From Datura wrightii (lineage: Eukaryota; Streptophyta; Magnoliopsida; Solanales; Solanaceae): DNA of 64,000 nt. A program made the position numbers and the translations under genes. Where the stretch lies: the NCBI GenBank assembly GCA_035772735.1, contig JASDFA010000003.1, positions 33,782,001 to 33,846,000 of the forward strand, given 5' to 3'. The notes beneath the pieces are model-generated. The model did not search any database and was not told the DNA's origin. It worked only from the letters and a program-made list of their open reading frames with translations. Below, piece after piece: positions 1 to 10,920 of the stretch (positions within the stretch are counted from its first letter, which is position 1; every line of letters begins with the position of its first letter).

Positions 1-237
1 TACCTTAGCTCGGTGGCTCGACGATTTGTCGGCCGTATTTTATGAAACTGAATCCGTAGGAATGCTCTCTGCTGCTAAATACCTCAGTATCTAGAGTTAA
101 TTTGAGTTTGGGCAACGTTTAGCAGTGTAATCGGACGAAAAATATAATATCTCCTTCGTTCTTACCTTCTCTCTGCCGCTCACCCTCTGTTTTATGGAAA
201 TAAAAATGTGTTTAAATGACTTCAAACCGAAGTGGCC

Positions 238-245
238 TTTATATA
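238..245 (-). promoter_or_regulatory. TATA box of the left-edge LTR
   Basis: The minus strand reads TATATAAA followed by GGCC. It lies 21 nt downstream of the 42-nt hairpin, matching the hairpin-then-TATA order in the LTRs of B, C and D. Confidence 0.5.
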
Positions 246-266
246 CTTGGGCCTGGACAAGGCCAA

Positions 267-308
267 CGTGTCACGGAGCCATCGCGGAGGCTCCACCTCC
301 GTGACACG
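267..308. other. 42-nt fold-back, left-edge LTR copy
   Basis: CGTGTCACGGAG (267-278) and CTCCGTGACACG (297-308) are perfect inverted copies separated by exactly 18 nt, and the loop contains ATCGCGGAGG. The same 12-18-12 design recurs at 26140, 32065, 43642, 47962, 48055, 53345 and 59002. Confidence 0.85.
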
Positions 309-472
309 CTGCCATCGCAGAGGGGCTCTGCCTTAGCTCCTCCCGCGATGGTTCGACAGGTTTTTTGTCCGATCTTTTCCCGGGCCTTTCTCTAGCACGT
401 ATGGCCTTCAAATATGCTTAACCAATGTGCAAATAGGTCATTTAGGTGCCGGGAATTCTACGGGGTATAACA

Positions 473-1904
473 AAACCATTCTAAAATAGTGGTATCGGTG
501 AACAATGGGCGGTTCGCTGAAGGAAATTCGCGAACCACCGAGTAGACGCCGGTGTTTAACAACGCAGTGGGGAATATCTAGGAATTTTCGGCGGTTCAAG
601 TGCCCTTTCACCGGTCACATTTCGCGAATTGCCTCCGTAGCGCGGGGTTCATTCAATAGCCAAGACAAACTGCAGAGTGAACCGACGCATTAAGCGGCGT
701 TTCGCCGAATAGGAACAGCGAATAGCCGGCTGCTTTCCCCCAATTTTGAGCCCCTTTCATACAAACACCCATTAACACATTTTAACCAAAATCAAATGAC
801 CAGCAATTATACTCAATTCTCACACCTATGCATGACGTTTAATCCCCTAAGATTGGTGTCACCCGGTCTATCATTAGGCAAAACGTGATGCCTAATGGAA
901 ATGGGTTACTCATACTTCACCCTCTTCGTAATTCCATCATAAAAGCACATACCCACTTCAATCACAAGCATAACACATTCAAAATTTCAATAAAAAAGGC
1001 AAGGGAACTAGTAGTCCTACAGAATCATGTAAGCACATTCAAATTAAAATAGGGGCCAAAGAAATGTTACCAAATTGGAATACTATTTGCACACTCTTCT
1101 AGCCTAAAAAAAAGAACTAGCTCAAGATTTGCAGGAGCACCTTCAAGTGAGTATAGAAGAGATTCTGAGAGTAGGGTGCTTTTGATGGTGAAATATGGAT
1201 GGGTATTTATAGGTAAAAAGTGGGAATGTGATAGGTTGAGGGGAAGGTGGGGAGTTTAATGTGGGTGAGTTGGTGGGAAGTTTGAAGGTGAAAGGGAAAA
1301 TGGAGAGGTGAAAATGAAAAATTGTGGGGAATAGGGAATATTGGGTAATGGAGAGACAAAAATGGAAAGAAAAATGTTGGGAACCGGGAGGCTATGGAAA
1401 TATTTGCAAAATTAGGGCGGCTGGGAGAGTATTTGGGATTTTGTTGGTCAGTCCTTTTAAATTCCGCATATTAATTCAGGATGATCCCGACCGTTGATCA
1501 ACCGGTGATTCGCCGATCCAATTTGACTGTTTGTCGCTACCTTTAATTTGAACTTATTTTGAACCTAGTGATCTGGTTCTATCTGGCGATGCACCGGCGG
1601 TGCACGAATTGAGTCTGCAGCCCGCCGGTCATCCACTGAATCTGAGCCTCGCTTCAGGTGTTCTGCTTCAGATTGGTGATACACTGGTGACCCACGAATT
1701 GGATTCGGCGGATCGCCGGTGTCCCACCGATGCTTCAATTCAACACTCAGCTTTCTTCTTTGGGATCCCTTATCTTCGGCGATCCACATTTCGGTACGGG
1801 CGGCTCGCTGGTCTCTCGCCGATGCTCCCCTAATGATTTGCATCTCACTTTGCTTCTCATATCTCAAGTCCTACACAAACAAAAACAACAATAACATCAA
1901 ATAA
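473..1904. other. Noncoding retroelement sequence, probably 3' part of A
   Basis: I see no convincing coding region. Read on the minus strand after A's protease, the order (GC-rich iterated inverted repeats at 1500-1850, a G-rich tract at 1200-1440, then A/T-rich noncoding) resembles the stretch after integrase in C (48230 down to 47200). Small palindromes include TGCACCG/CGGTGCA at 1590-1604 and GGTTCGC/GCGAACC near 511-536. A minus-strand TATAAATA occurs near 1210. The short open frames at 505-693 and 1565-1867 have biased composition and no recognisable domain. Confidence 0.4.
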
Positions 1905-1916
1905 TTTAATAAAAAT

Positions 1917-1966
1917 GGGGTTGCCTCCCAAGAAGCGCCTTATTTATCATCGTTCCACGACGTAGT
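1917..1966 (-). other. Double stem-loop after the protease stop of A
   Basis: On the minus strand TACGTCG and CGATGAT can pair partly, followed by GGCGCTTCTTGGGAGGCAAC. The AGGCAA loop and GGG/CCC core are kept, but the outer second stem is degraded in this copy. It begins 23 nt after the protease stop. Orthologous copies are at 29727-29775 (B), 48308-48356 (C) and 50950-50999 (D). Confidence 0.7.
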
Positions 1967-1988
1967 CCTTTTTCTTTTAGTTCTTCAT

Positions 1989-2961
1989 TTACAACGGGTC
2001 ATCATCCGCTTCCATCTCGCTCAGCTTCAATCCTTTATCCTCATTATCATATTGCAATACTCCAATTACCTTGAATTCAGGTGGAGTTCTGGATGACGGG
2101 CATGCCTTGAAGGCGACTTCCTCACCACCAACTCGAAATTTTAACTCTCCCAGCTCCACATCTACCACTACTCTCCCGGTAGCCAACAAAGGTCTTCCCA
2201 AAATAATGGGAACTTCCACATCCATGTCACAATCCAAAATAACAAAATCAGCCGGGAGAATAAAATTGTCAACTTGCATTAGCACATCCTCTAGCACCTA
2301 CACAGGTCTTTTGATTTACCTATCTGCCATTAGCAGCCGCATCGATGTTGGTTTCGTGCTTTCTAGGCCTAATTTCATCAAAATGATCAGGGGCATCAGA
2401 TTTATAGTTGCACCGATATCACATAGAGCCTTCTTAAACACAAAAATCCCAATCGTGCATGGAATTTTAAAAGCTCCTGGGTCTTCCCTTTTTGGGGCAA
2501 GGTTGCTCATCATGACCGCACTACAATGGTGCATTTTCTCTTCATTTCCAGCATCAACCACCTTCTTCTTTTCAACAAGTCTTTTATAAACTTGGCATAA
2601 CCAGGCATTTGGATCAAAGCGTCCACTAATGGTATGTTTATGGACAACTTGCTAAACATGTCCACAAACTTCTTAAATTGATCTTCCTTTTTTTCTTGGT
2701 AAGCTGTTGTGCATATGGTGGTGGGAGTCTTGCTTCAGCTCTATCATCAGCTGGGGCCTTCATGCCCCCTTTTTCATCATCCACTTGAATGTGGGTCTTA
2801 TCATCCTTTTCCTCTGTTTCTTCTTCATCCTTTTCTTCGTTTTCCAAAATTATTGGTATTTTATCACCCTCATCTTTGTCAACCACTTTATGGTTCTCCA
2901 CCTCACTAGGCTTTCCTAGTACATCTCTAATCCTCTTACCACATCTAGTGACAATTGCCAT
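1989..2961 (-). pseudogene. Aspartic protease region of A (broken)
   Basis: This encodes the retropepsin-type protease that would cleave the Gag-Pol polyprotein. Visible marks are an active-site-like ALCDIGATINLMP (in 2316-2561), where the family usually has D-L-G-A, and the second conserved block VPIILGRPLLATGR (in 1989-2297). Upstream, 2638-2961 encodes an acidic, Glu/Lys-rich linker starting MAIVTRCGKRI, normal between gag and protease in Athila-like elements. The frame changes between 2638 and 2561, and a stop lies between 2316 and 2297, so no functional polyprotein is possible. RT does not follow. Family assignment is firm; lineage is moderately firm. Confidence 0.8.
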
Positions 2962-2964
2962 ACA

Positions 2965-4346
2965 TTAACCATCTTTTTTCGGATTAGGCATTGTGTCACT
3001 AGGTAATGTTCCTTTCATTCTCGGGTTTATTTGGGATGATAGGTGATTCATTTGAGCTTCCAAGTGCTTGATGGTTGCCGAGTGTGAACTCACTGTTTGA
3101 GCGAGGTTAGACACCTCCCCTCTTAATTCTTTCACTCCACTTTCGGTCGACTCCACCTTCTTCAAAACTCTTGAGAGCATGTCTCTGATTTTGGATCTAC
3201 CCGCATCACTTACTCCTGGCTGGTTTTGAGGATTTCCAACCTTAGGAGGTGGAATGTATGGGTCTGCACTTCGACGGTAATGACCACCTTCTTGGTGTGG
3301 CTCTCTATTGTTCCACCTCTCATTCCATTCGGGCCATCCTTGCTGTTCACGATTTCTCCACCCTTGGATATCATCCCTTGGGCGCCATGGGCCTTGGTTT
3401 TCTCCATGAAAGCTAGGTCTAGGCCCTCCCATTTGGTTACCCATATATTGGCATTCCTCATCATATCTTGGTGGTGAAGTCTCTCTTTCATATTGCCATG
3501 TACCTTGCATTCCCACAACATTCACCACCTTTGGACCTACTCCCATCACATGCTTGGTCATCAATTCTAATTGTGTCATCATCTTGGTTAGAGTCTCATC
3601 CCGCTCATCATCCCTTTTCTGCAACTCTGCCACCAATGCACTTGAGCTGATATCATGAGTGGACACACTCGTCTCCCTTGTGTGCCAAGCCCTGTTGGTT
3701 TTTGTCATTTGGTTAAGGAGAGATTTGGCTAACCCATAAGTTTGGTCCATGATTGATCCCCCATCTAAGTTATTAGTAATGGATTTGTTGATTGAATCCG
3801 TGATTTGGGCACATAGCAACCTTCTTCTTAAACCTCAACCAAGCCTCATGCAAAGGCTCTCCTTGTTCTTGTGGGATGTTTGTGATATCATCCCTTAGTT
3901 GTAACATCTTTGAGGGGGGGGGGGGGGGGGCGAAACCGATCTAGGAAAGCCTTGGTAAACTCTTCCCACGAAGTAATTCACCCTAGAGGATGTTCCTCCA
4001 ACCATATTGTTGCTTCTCCTGTCAGTGAGAAAGGGAAGAGTCTCAGCCTGATTGACTCTTGACTAATGTTTGTGATGCTGAAGGGCTGACAAATTTCTAA
4101 GAAATTCCTTAGGTACCGATTCGCATCTTCTCTTGGCTTGCTGCCAAAAAGCCCTTTCATCTGCAATAAGTGCAACATGGTGCAAGTAACATGGAACACC
4201 GCATTCCCTACTGTCGGTGGTAGGCGAATGGCACCTGTAACTTTCGAAATCACCGGATTAGCTTCATCAAGTTCCATATTCCCCTTTACTGAGCTATCTC
4301 CTTCTTGGAAGTGATGGTTCATGAGGTGGTTAGTTCCTAACAACAA
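2965..4346 (-). pseudogene. Gag of A (frameshifted)
   Basis: Gag would form the cytoplasmic particle that packages element RNA. The N-terminal piece (4346-3978) contains the Retrotrans_gag core, including DANRYLRNFLEICQPF and LRLFPFSLTGEATIWL. The second piece (3819-2965) is rich in Gln, Asn and Trp, has a C-terminal heptad-like coiled coil (about residues 205-265) and ends near LPSDTMPNPK, as usual in this group. The pieces are in different frames, joined by a stretch containing a run of 17 cytosines (minus strand). No CCHC zinc knuckle is visible, unlike the Gags of B and C. Confidence 0.8.
3914..3930. repeat. 17-nt G homopolymer inside gag of A
   Basis: Seventeen consecutive G on the plus strand (C on the minus) lie where related Gags encode a Pro-Pro motif before S-K-M-L. 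It coincides with the loss of the gag frame. It could be slippage expansion or a sequencing or assembly artefact. Confidence 0.9.
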
Positions 4347-4423
4347 GGCAGAAAATCAAATCAAGTATCTATGATTCACGCTAATTCAATTTAACAATCA
4401 ATCACAAGATCATCAAACGCCAT

Positions 4424-4441
4424 TCCCCGACAACGGCACCA
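4424..4441 (-). other. Primer binding site of A
   Basis: The minus strand reads TGGTGCCGTTGTCGGGGA, 4 nt inside the LTR end. It differs from the Asp-tRNA-type site TGGCGCCGTTGCCGGGGA at two positions, both C to T. This is where the tRNA primer would start minus-strand DNA synthesis. Confidence 0.8.
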
Positions 4442-4445
4442 CTTA

Positions 4446-6015
4446 TGATAACGTCCAAAATATACTCTTAAATCAAAGAATATACACGGTCGTGGTATCA
4501 AAACAAGTAACCCGACAAGTGTCGGGGGGAGTGATGAATTCAATTGTCGATTGAGAAGTTGATTTTAGCTTGCACTATACAAATTTAACATAAAACAAGG
4601 AATGGGGGTAATAAATTTTGCAGAGAGTTACACAAATTTCTTTAGTGAATTCAAAGTAGAAGGAGCAGCTGAGTTGTAGACAATATTTGTAAAATAATAG
4701 AGGTGCAGTGTAGATGGAATAGTAATTAGATTGGGATGGACCAGGTTAACTTCATAAGTTCAATAAATATAAATAATCTTGGGAAATAGGTAGCCTCAGC
4801 TTCCCAGCCTATTGACTACCCCTAACTAGAATTTTCTCAAACTCTAGCTGCAATTTAACACACCCGAATTGATTTGCATCAGCAACTTCACTATTCCTAG
4901 CTATTAGTTGCTGATTAGGAAGAAGAAAGTAATTTCAGCCATTACTAGCTTAATTTTACAACCTTACATCCATACTCACTACTAGATTCCCTCCCAATAC
5001 TTAATTATTCTCTCCCTAGCAACAATTAAGCAAGTATTGGTAGGCCCATAACATCATCAATGGATCCTCATTAATAGATTTAAAGGAATCGAATAGGTTT
5101 ACACTTAATTGAACATTAAGAAGTTAACTCTAGCAATACCCAATCGAATTAAGTATTCATCATCACACACCTCTAGTTAATGATTTTATCTACTCATAGT
5201 TAAGAAATTCAAAAACACAATCATCAAAAGCATCATTGAATTTAATAAGAAGAGTAGATAAATCAAAAGCACAATTATCCTTTAACTACAGCTGAAACTA
5301 AATAATACCAAAGAAGAAAAGACAACAAAGTATCTTTTACAACTTTCAATCAAAATTCCCTTTTCTCAGCTAAAAATGGTCTTCAGCTAAAAGGAAAGAT
5401 TATGTGATATACCTGGATGAGCTCTCAATCTCTCTATCTTCTCCCTCTTTTTTTCCTCTCTGCAATGTACTTCTTTTTCTATTTATACCCTCAAAAGTAG
5501 GGTACTTTTCCTTTTTTTTTCGGCAATGGACAATTTACCCTTAATAGCTGCACTCTGGAACTGGCAAAGGCACTGAAGATTCACTGATGAAATCCGTGAA
5601 CCCCCGACTATTTGCTTTTCTTCTTCAGTCATTATTAGTGAAACTCGGCAGTTCACCCGGCGTGTCACTGATGCCAATCGTGAACCGCCGAACCTCAAAT
5701 CCCAATTTCAGACTTTTTAGAGTGCCATTCGGTGGCTAAACCGACATTCCACCACAGGTGACTCGTGAACTGCCAGTGGCATTTCTCTGACTAAGAAGTG
5801 ACTTTCATCTTTTTAACCAGCGTTTCGCTGGTTGACAACTGCATTTCACCACTTCTTCTTATTTCCTCCATTTTACCCTTATTTTAGCTCTTTCCTTAAA
5901 CTTAGGCACCTGCACATAATAAAAGCAAAAAGGGCGTAAAATCCACACAATCAACTCAAGAACTTAGCAAGAACTCAAACTTTAGAGTCTAATGAGTTGG
6001 TAAATTACCAACTCA
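4446..6015 (-). repeat. 5' LTR of A
   Basis: In plus view the LTR runs from TGATAACGTCC (4446) to CCAACTCA (6015), about 1570 bp, with the primer site adjacent to its inner end. A minus-strand TATAAATA lies near 5483. Inside are GC-rich inverted repeats, for example AACCAGCG-TTT-CGCTGGTT at 5815-5833 and a CGGCAGTTCAC/GTGAACCGCCG pair near 5648-5690. A 25-nt palindrome marks the outer edge. The outer boundary is inferred, as no second LTR is available for comparison. Confidence 0.7.
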
Positions 6016-6016
6016 T
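5992..6016. other. 25-nt palindrome at the outer edge of A's LTR
   Basis: ATGAGTTGGTAA (5992-6003) and TTACCAACTCAT (6005-6016) are perfect inverted copies around a single A. It straddles the boundary between A's LTR and F's truncated LTR. Confidence 0.85.
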
Positions 6017-7150
6017 CTGTACGAGTGGTGACCATGAGTCGTGGTTACCAATGATGATCCCTTAGGTCCCTCGTGTGGACCCTTTGAGGAAATATGGCAG
6101 TGAACTCCATGACAGCCGGCTACTGCTTGTTTCCCCTGCTTCGTTGTAAAACGATGGAGATCATATGCATGTTTTTGGGAGTAGTATCTAGCACAGAGTA
6201 GGCTAAGGATCAGTCAACCCTATTCCTCAAAACTACGAGCCAACGTAGGTATGATCATATTATATCGGACCTCCTATTTGAGATTTCCCCTACCCCAAGG
6301 GGCCTTAAGCTTGATATCGATATCATGGTAGCGTCCTTAGCCCTATCAAGTCTTTGGACGGCTCTGCCCACTTGATTGTGATAGTCAGACCACGTAATCT
6401 CTATCATGGTAATGTCAATTATATGACGAGTCTCCCATTGTTCCTCATGATTTAAGTTATGCAAGTTTTTATCATTCATGATATATATATATATGTTCTA
6501 AAGCAGGTTTGACCAAATGGTTAGTTTTACATATGATTATCAAATTTCAGCTTTGGGTCATTCGATTCAGTTATGATGTTCAGTTATGTTCAGATCATGA
6601 TTTCATAAATAACATGCAAGCCGTACTCTCAGATTCTTATCTTGATATTGTTTTATATTATGATGTTTTAAATGATTTTACTTATTTAAGTAGTTTTACT
6701 TACCTTGCATAGTCGGTACATTCCACATACTGACTGCATACTCTATGTTGTATCATTTCTTGATACAGGCTCCGATCTTCAGTCTCAAGCCCATCATTAG
6801 TCAGCTTGTGGAGTTAGCATCCAGTCTCTATTGGTGAGTCCTCATCCCCCGAGGACTATTTGTTATTAGTTATCCTCGTACTTTCAGTTTTTAGACTTAG
6901 AGAGTTAGTTGGGGTCTTGTCCCATCAACTCATCAGACTTAGAGGCTTTTCAGACAATTGTATTCAACTTCAGTCTCGTGTTATTTATTCAGATTGTTAT
7001 GTTATGTTCGGATTTCCGCCATGTTTATTATGTCAACTCTTTAGCTTTACTTGATTGAGTTAGATCTATGTTCATTCCATAGGTTGACTTTGAGTCTCTC
7101 GGGGCTCCTTGTTTCGTGTCTAGATCTGGGCCCATGTTCAGGTCGTGACA
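6016..7150 (+). repeat. 5' LTR of F (truncated, internally deleted)
   Basis: It ends in GGTCGTGACA at 7150 next to the primer site. Compared with the 3' LTR of F, the first part is missing (cut at A) and about 840 bp are deleted near 6150, joining sequence equivalent to 41150 to that equivalent to 42000. It keeps the conserved block with the 14-bp palindrome TGATATCGATATCA (6312-6325) and an AT run near 6480-6494. Confidence 0.75.
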
Positions 7151-7154
7151 AACT

Positions 7155-7172
7155 TGGTATCAGAGCAATAGG
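7155..7172 (+). other. Primer binding site of F (initiator Met tRNA)
   Basis: TGGTATCAGAGCAATAGG lies 4 nt after the LTR end. This is the classic Met-tRNA complementary site of Tekay/Del elements; E and G have versions with C to T at the seventh base. Confidence 0.9.
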
Positions 7173-7309
7173 TTTTGAAGTGTCCTAGGGTTTCTAAAAG
7201 CCGCGTTAAGTAGAGTTTTATTCATGGGTGTGAAGCGTGCCACACTTATGACGAAGAGGCTACGAGACATTTAAGAAATGTTCCCTTCTTTCATGATCTA
7301 TGTCACATA

Positions 7310-8520
7310 GTGAAATGTCTCTCTATCCTTCTAACTTGTGCAATTCGCGATTGCAAAATCATTCCTCCCCACAGAGTCAATGACAGAAGAAATGGAAATG
7401 GAAATGGACACGAGGATGGCAATGGGGACAGGCACAAACTAGCCCCACCAGTCCATGAGCACCATGCACCGGAGCTGGTTGCCCATGCTGAATTCAGGGT
7501 AGCCATTCAGATGCTAGCGCAGGCCTTGACCGCCCAGGTCACCCAACAGGTAGTGGCGCATGTCCCACAAATCGGGAATGCAGCGGCAACACGAATCAGA
7601 GATTTCCTAAGGATGAACCCACCAGAGTTTCTTGGGTCAAAGGTGGATGAGGATCCACATGAGTTTATTGATGAGATTTTGAAGATCACCCAGGTCGTGG
7701 GGGTGAATGGAGAGGAGTGTGATGATTTGGCCTCATATTAGTTGAAGGGGATTTCACACATTTGTTTTAAACAGTGGAAGGTTAGTAGGGTAGCCGGAGC
7801 ATGCCCTATTAGTTGGGAGGAGTTTCACGTCACTTTTCTAGATCGGTTCTTCCCTCGTGAGATGAGGGAGTTGAAGGCAACTGAGTTTGTGAATCTAAAA
7901 CAAGGGAAGATGACAGTGCAGGAATATGCCCTATAGTTAACTTATCTATCAAAGTACGCCCCAGAGTTAGTGGTTGATTAGAGGGCGTGAGGGAGCAGGT
8001 TTGTTCATGGGGTGGCGAACTATCTAGACAAAGATTGCAGAACTGCAATGCTCTATCAGGATATGGATTTTCCTCGGTTAGTCTTGTACGCCCAGCACGT
8101 GGAGGTGGCGCATCTGAGAGAGAGAGGCCAAAAGGGCTAGGACTGACAACTATAGGTTCTCTACGCCAAGGCCAGGTGGTGGGCAACGACAACAGTCCCA
8201 CTAGAGATCTTCAGCCTCAGCATTTTCTGCGATGAGTGTGCCATCCAAACCTAGGCATGACCAGAGAGAACAAGCATCAGGCTCTAGGGGTTAAAGCAAC
8301 AAGCCCGCGGATTCCAGTATCCCAGTTTGCAGCATGTATGGCCGGGGGCACATGGGTTAGTGTTTGGCGGGTACAGGTGTTTGATTCGGGTACGGAAAGC
8401 CTGGACATATGCTCAGATGTTGCCCAGCAGCTAGATAGGACCATGATAGTGGCCGAGGCCCATCTTCCAGTTCAGCAACTCCACCCGCATGCCTAGCCCA
8501 GCAGGGGGCATCTACTAGCA
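7310..8520 (+). pseudogene. Gag of F (many stops)
   Basis: Tekay-type Gag, the capsid protein of the element. The capsid core is visible from about residue 95: RDFLRMNPPEFLGSKVDEDP, then FLDRFFPREMRELKATEF and LKQGKM. A degenerate zinc knuckle lies near 8380-8425 (YGKPGHMLRCCP), where the first two cysteines are lost, one to a stop. In-frame TAG stops at 7739, 7934 and 7979 fall where related copies have Gln, and frame shifts follow. The start at 7310 is the first Met in the frame, not a proven initiation site. Confidence 0.8.
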
Positions 8521-8579
8521 TGAGTGGCGTTCAGTGCCAAAATAGATTCTTTTCCTTAACATCTCTCTAGGAGCAGGAG

Positions 8580-9076
8580 GTATCCCTGGATGTAGTCACT
8601 GGTATGTTATGAGTCTTCCATATTGATGTATATTCTTTGTTAGATCCAAGGGCTACCTTGTCTTTTGTGACACCTTTTGTGGCTAGTAGTTTCGGAGTCA
8701 GTCCTGAAATCTTGTTAGAACCCTTCTCAGTCTCTACTCCACTGGGGGATTCACTTGTATCTAGACAGGTGTATAGAAGTTACCCGGTCATAGTCCTTCA
8801 GAAAGTCACACCAGCAGATCTAGTAGAGTTAGCCATGACCAATTTTGATGTTATCCTCGCATGGATTGGCTATTTGCATGCTATGCTTCAGTTAATTGTA
8901 GAACCCAGGTAGTAGAGTTTAGATTTCCGAGTGAACCAATCAAAGAAGTGAAGGGTAGTTCAGTTGTGCCAATAGGTTGTTTCATTTCCTATCTTAAGGC
9001 TAGAAAGATGATCTCCAAAGATTTTCTATACCATCTAGTTAGGGTTAAGGATGCTATGTCTGAGACTCCGACTATC
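8580..9076 (+). pseudogene. Protease region of F
   Basis: Aspartic protease of the Gag-Pol polyprotein. The active-site region reads LLDPRATLSFV (from about 8637), while the copy in G reads LLDPGATLSFV, so F has Arg in place of the invariant Gly and should be inactive. Downstream VELAMTNFDVIL and a frame change near 8870 correspond to the second conserved half, which G keeps as FDIILGMDWLFACYAS. The stop TAG at 9077 ends this frame. Confidence 0.8.
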
Positions 9077-9079
9077 TAG

Positions 9080-9375
9080 TCAGTCCCAGTAGTATGTGAG
9101 TATCTAGAAGTCTTCCCAGATGATTTATCAGGAATCCCTCCCCAGTAGGAGATTGATTTTGGTATTGATCTTCTTCCTGATATGCAGCCTATATCTATTC
9201 CTCATTATAGAATGGCTCTGGATGAGCTAAAGCAGTTGAAGGAGCAATTGAAAGACCTTTTAGATAAGGGATTCAGTAGATCGAGAAAATCCCCATGGGG
9301 TGCACCAGTTCTCTTTGTCCGAAAGAAAGACGGTTCTCTTCGTATGTGTGCTGATTATCGACAATTGAACAAGGT
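9080..9375 (+). pseudogene. RT of F, N-terminal part (split by solo LTR)
   Basis: This is the start of F's reverse transcriptase: IDFGIDLLPDMQPISIPHYR, ELKQLKEQLKDLLDKGFSR and VRKKDGSLRMCADYRQLNKV. The reading is cut after the Lys-Val codons at 9375 by the solo LTR and resumes at 10926 with TIKNRYPLPRIDDL. An in-frame TAG lies just before the IDFGID block. The overall fold is recognisable but inactive. Confidence 0.85.
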
Positions 9376-10920
9376 TGATCTTGGGCAAAATGGCATGCCC
9401 AAGGGATACTTTACAACTTAGTTTTGTCTTGTTTAGCTACTTATTTATATACATTCTCATGTAATTTTATGTAAATGTGAATATATATACTAACCAACAT
9501 GATTAGTTCTTGTTTTTGTAGGTTTAAAATGAAATTGAGGAACTAATCCATGAGTTGGTGAAGTGGAGGCATGGAATCGGAAGTAAAAGAGGAACGTCGG
9601 CGAGGAGGAGGCGCGAAACAGCCCACCTGCGCATTGGCAACGTGCAACTGCAGGCAGGCTACGCGACCAAGGGCATGTCACGGCCCTAAACGCGCAGCAC
9701 AAGCAGCGCGCCACGCTGCCAACGCGGCAGGGGGCTGCCTGGCGACGGTTTTATGTGTTTTCCAGTGTGCATCTGCGATTCCTCCATGTCACGGAGGCAA
9801 ATTGGCACGATAACCTCCATTCCACAGAGCTATTTCATGCCGGGCATAATTTTGTACAATTCTCATTTACTATAAATAGGTCCCTTAGCTCCTAAAAACA
9901 TTTGGTCACGATTTATTTCTGAAAAACTGCCAAGGAGTGAAGGGAGAAGTGGGAGAACTCACCTAGGGTTCATCAATTTCCTCTTCTCTTCTACCAATTG
10001 TTGTAAGTATGTTACTTTAAGTATGTTTTCTTGTAATTATACGAATTTGAGTGGCTAGAACCCTTGCTCTAGGGTTGAAACCACAGGGTATGATTGTGAA
10101 TACATGATTTTGTTTTGGTTTTAAGTTATTAATTGTTGTTTTGTCTTACATTCTTAATGATGGTTGTTTTTATGATTGATCACCATGAAAACACACACGT
10201 TACACCTAGATTAAAGCTTGAGAAATTAAACCTAGGCAAGAACAAAGAATGTAGGGAGCAAGTTTGCATCTTACAATATAATTTGCGGTTAGGATAAGAA
10301 ATTATACCTAATTTGCCTTGCTTGGTTACTAAAACGGGATGAGCTAGACACCAACTTGGAATTATCACATCACCACTCGTAGAAGTAGTTGTGAAGCTAA
10401 GTTGAGTTAAATGATTAGAGATACAAAAGTCCCTAATCAATAGCATAAACCCCGTAAACCACATCCACGTAATTGAATTGCCCATAAACTAGAATGTCAC
10501 ATCCCCGCTCAACAATGTAGTTGTGAGGCTAGTTTGTCGTGTTTAGAGGCTCGAAAGACCATGAACATGCAATTGTAATTATGTGAGACAACAATTGATA
10601 ATTCCATACTTAAACCATTACAAAGCGTAGTATCGCATGATTATCCGACGTTAGCCCTAGTTGCTTCTTGAATGTTTTCAGAGTATTTCGATGACCACCC
10701 CTAGACTTAATTAAACTTTATCGGAAAAGTCTATAATAAACACTTGTGAAAGTAATATCACACTTGAACTTCATAATTAGCTGAATTGGTCCAGTCCCTG
10801 TGGGTTCGACATCCGGCTCTTAGAAAGGGCCACTGTATTACTTGTAAGACCACGTACACTTGCGTGTGCGCTCGAGCAGTCGTCAACTAGTTTACGCGAT
10901 GCTGCTGCGAAGTCCCAACA
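9376..10920 (+). repeat. Solo LTR (Y subfamily) inserted in RT of F
   Basis: A 1545-bp LTR, TGATCTTGGGCA...AGTCCCAACA, is flanked by the perfect 5-bp target duplication AAGGT (9371-9375 and 10921-10925). No internal region is present, so it is a solo LTR, the usual product of recombination between the two LTRs of a full element. It has a TATA box (9871-9878), a terminal hairpin (9380-9403) and a T-loop-like GGGTTCGACA near the 3' end. Its whole length resembles the 3' LTR of B. Confidence 0.92.
9871..9878 (+). promoter_or_regulatory. TATA box of the solo LTR
   Basis: TATAAATA followed by GGTCCCTTAGCTCC, a context identical to the 3' LTR of B (32151). Transcription would start about 30 nt downstream. 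Confidence 0.6.

Larger units (their letters stand above)
1..472 (-). repeat. Partial LTR of an unplaced Ty3/gypsy element
   Basis: The plus strand ends in ...GGGGTATAACA at 472, so the minus strand opens with TGTTATACCCCG, a typical LTR start. A minus-strand TATA box (238-245) and a perfect 12-bp inverted repeat (267-308) sit in promoter-like order. The rest of the LTR and its element lie outside the window. It does not match the LTR of A, so it belongs to something else. Confidence 0.6.
1917..6015 (-). mobile_element. Element A: Athila-like LTR retrotransposon, gag-protease part
   Basis: Minus-strand order is 5' LTR (6015-4446), primer binding site (4441-4424), gag, aspartic protease, then the conserved double stem-loop (1966-1917). 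No RT, RNase H or integrase follows before the window edge, and no matching 3' LTR is visible. A is therefore truncated, a gag-protease-only derivative, or continues outside the window. It abuts the truncated 5' LTR of F on its right, so it probably inserted there. Confidence 0.7.

Noticed and set aside
1565..1867. Overlapping open frames on both strands near 1565-1904 as a gene
   Set aside because: Composition follows the iterated GGCGATCC-like repeat, no domain is recognisable, and the location matches noncoding sequence in C.
6480..6494. AT dinucleotide run as a microsatellite locus of note
   Set aside because: A short run shared with F's 3' LTR (42332-42347); ordinary LTR microsatellite.
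9571..9813. Open frames rich in Arg, Ala and Cys inside LTRs (also 31834-32118, 53012-53449, 43610-43840, 25830-26394)
   Set aside because: They arise from the GC-rich fold-back part of the LTRs, differ between copies of the same LTR, overlap on both strands and have no domain.
10795..10815. tRNA-like B-box (GGTTCGACATCC) and similar words near LTR ends (33060, 62834)
   Set aside because: They sit at the same place in several LTRs just before the primer site, with no cloverleaf, acceptor stem or A-box at the right distance; they are LTR sequence, not tRNA genes.
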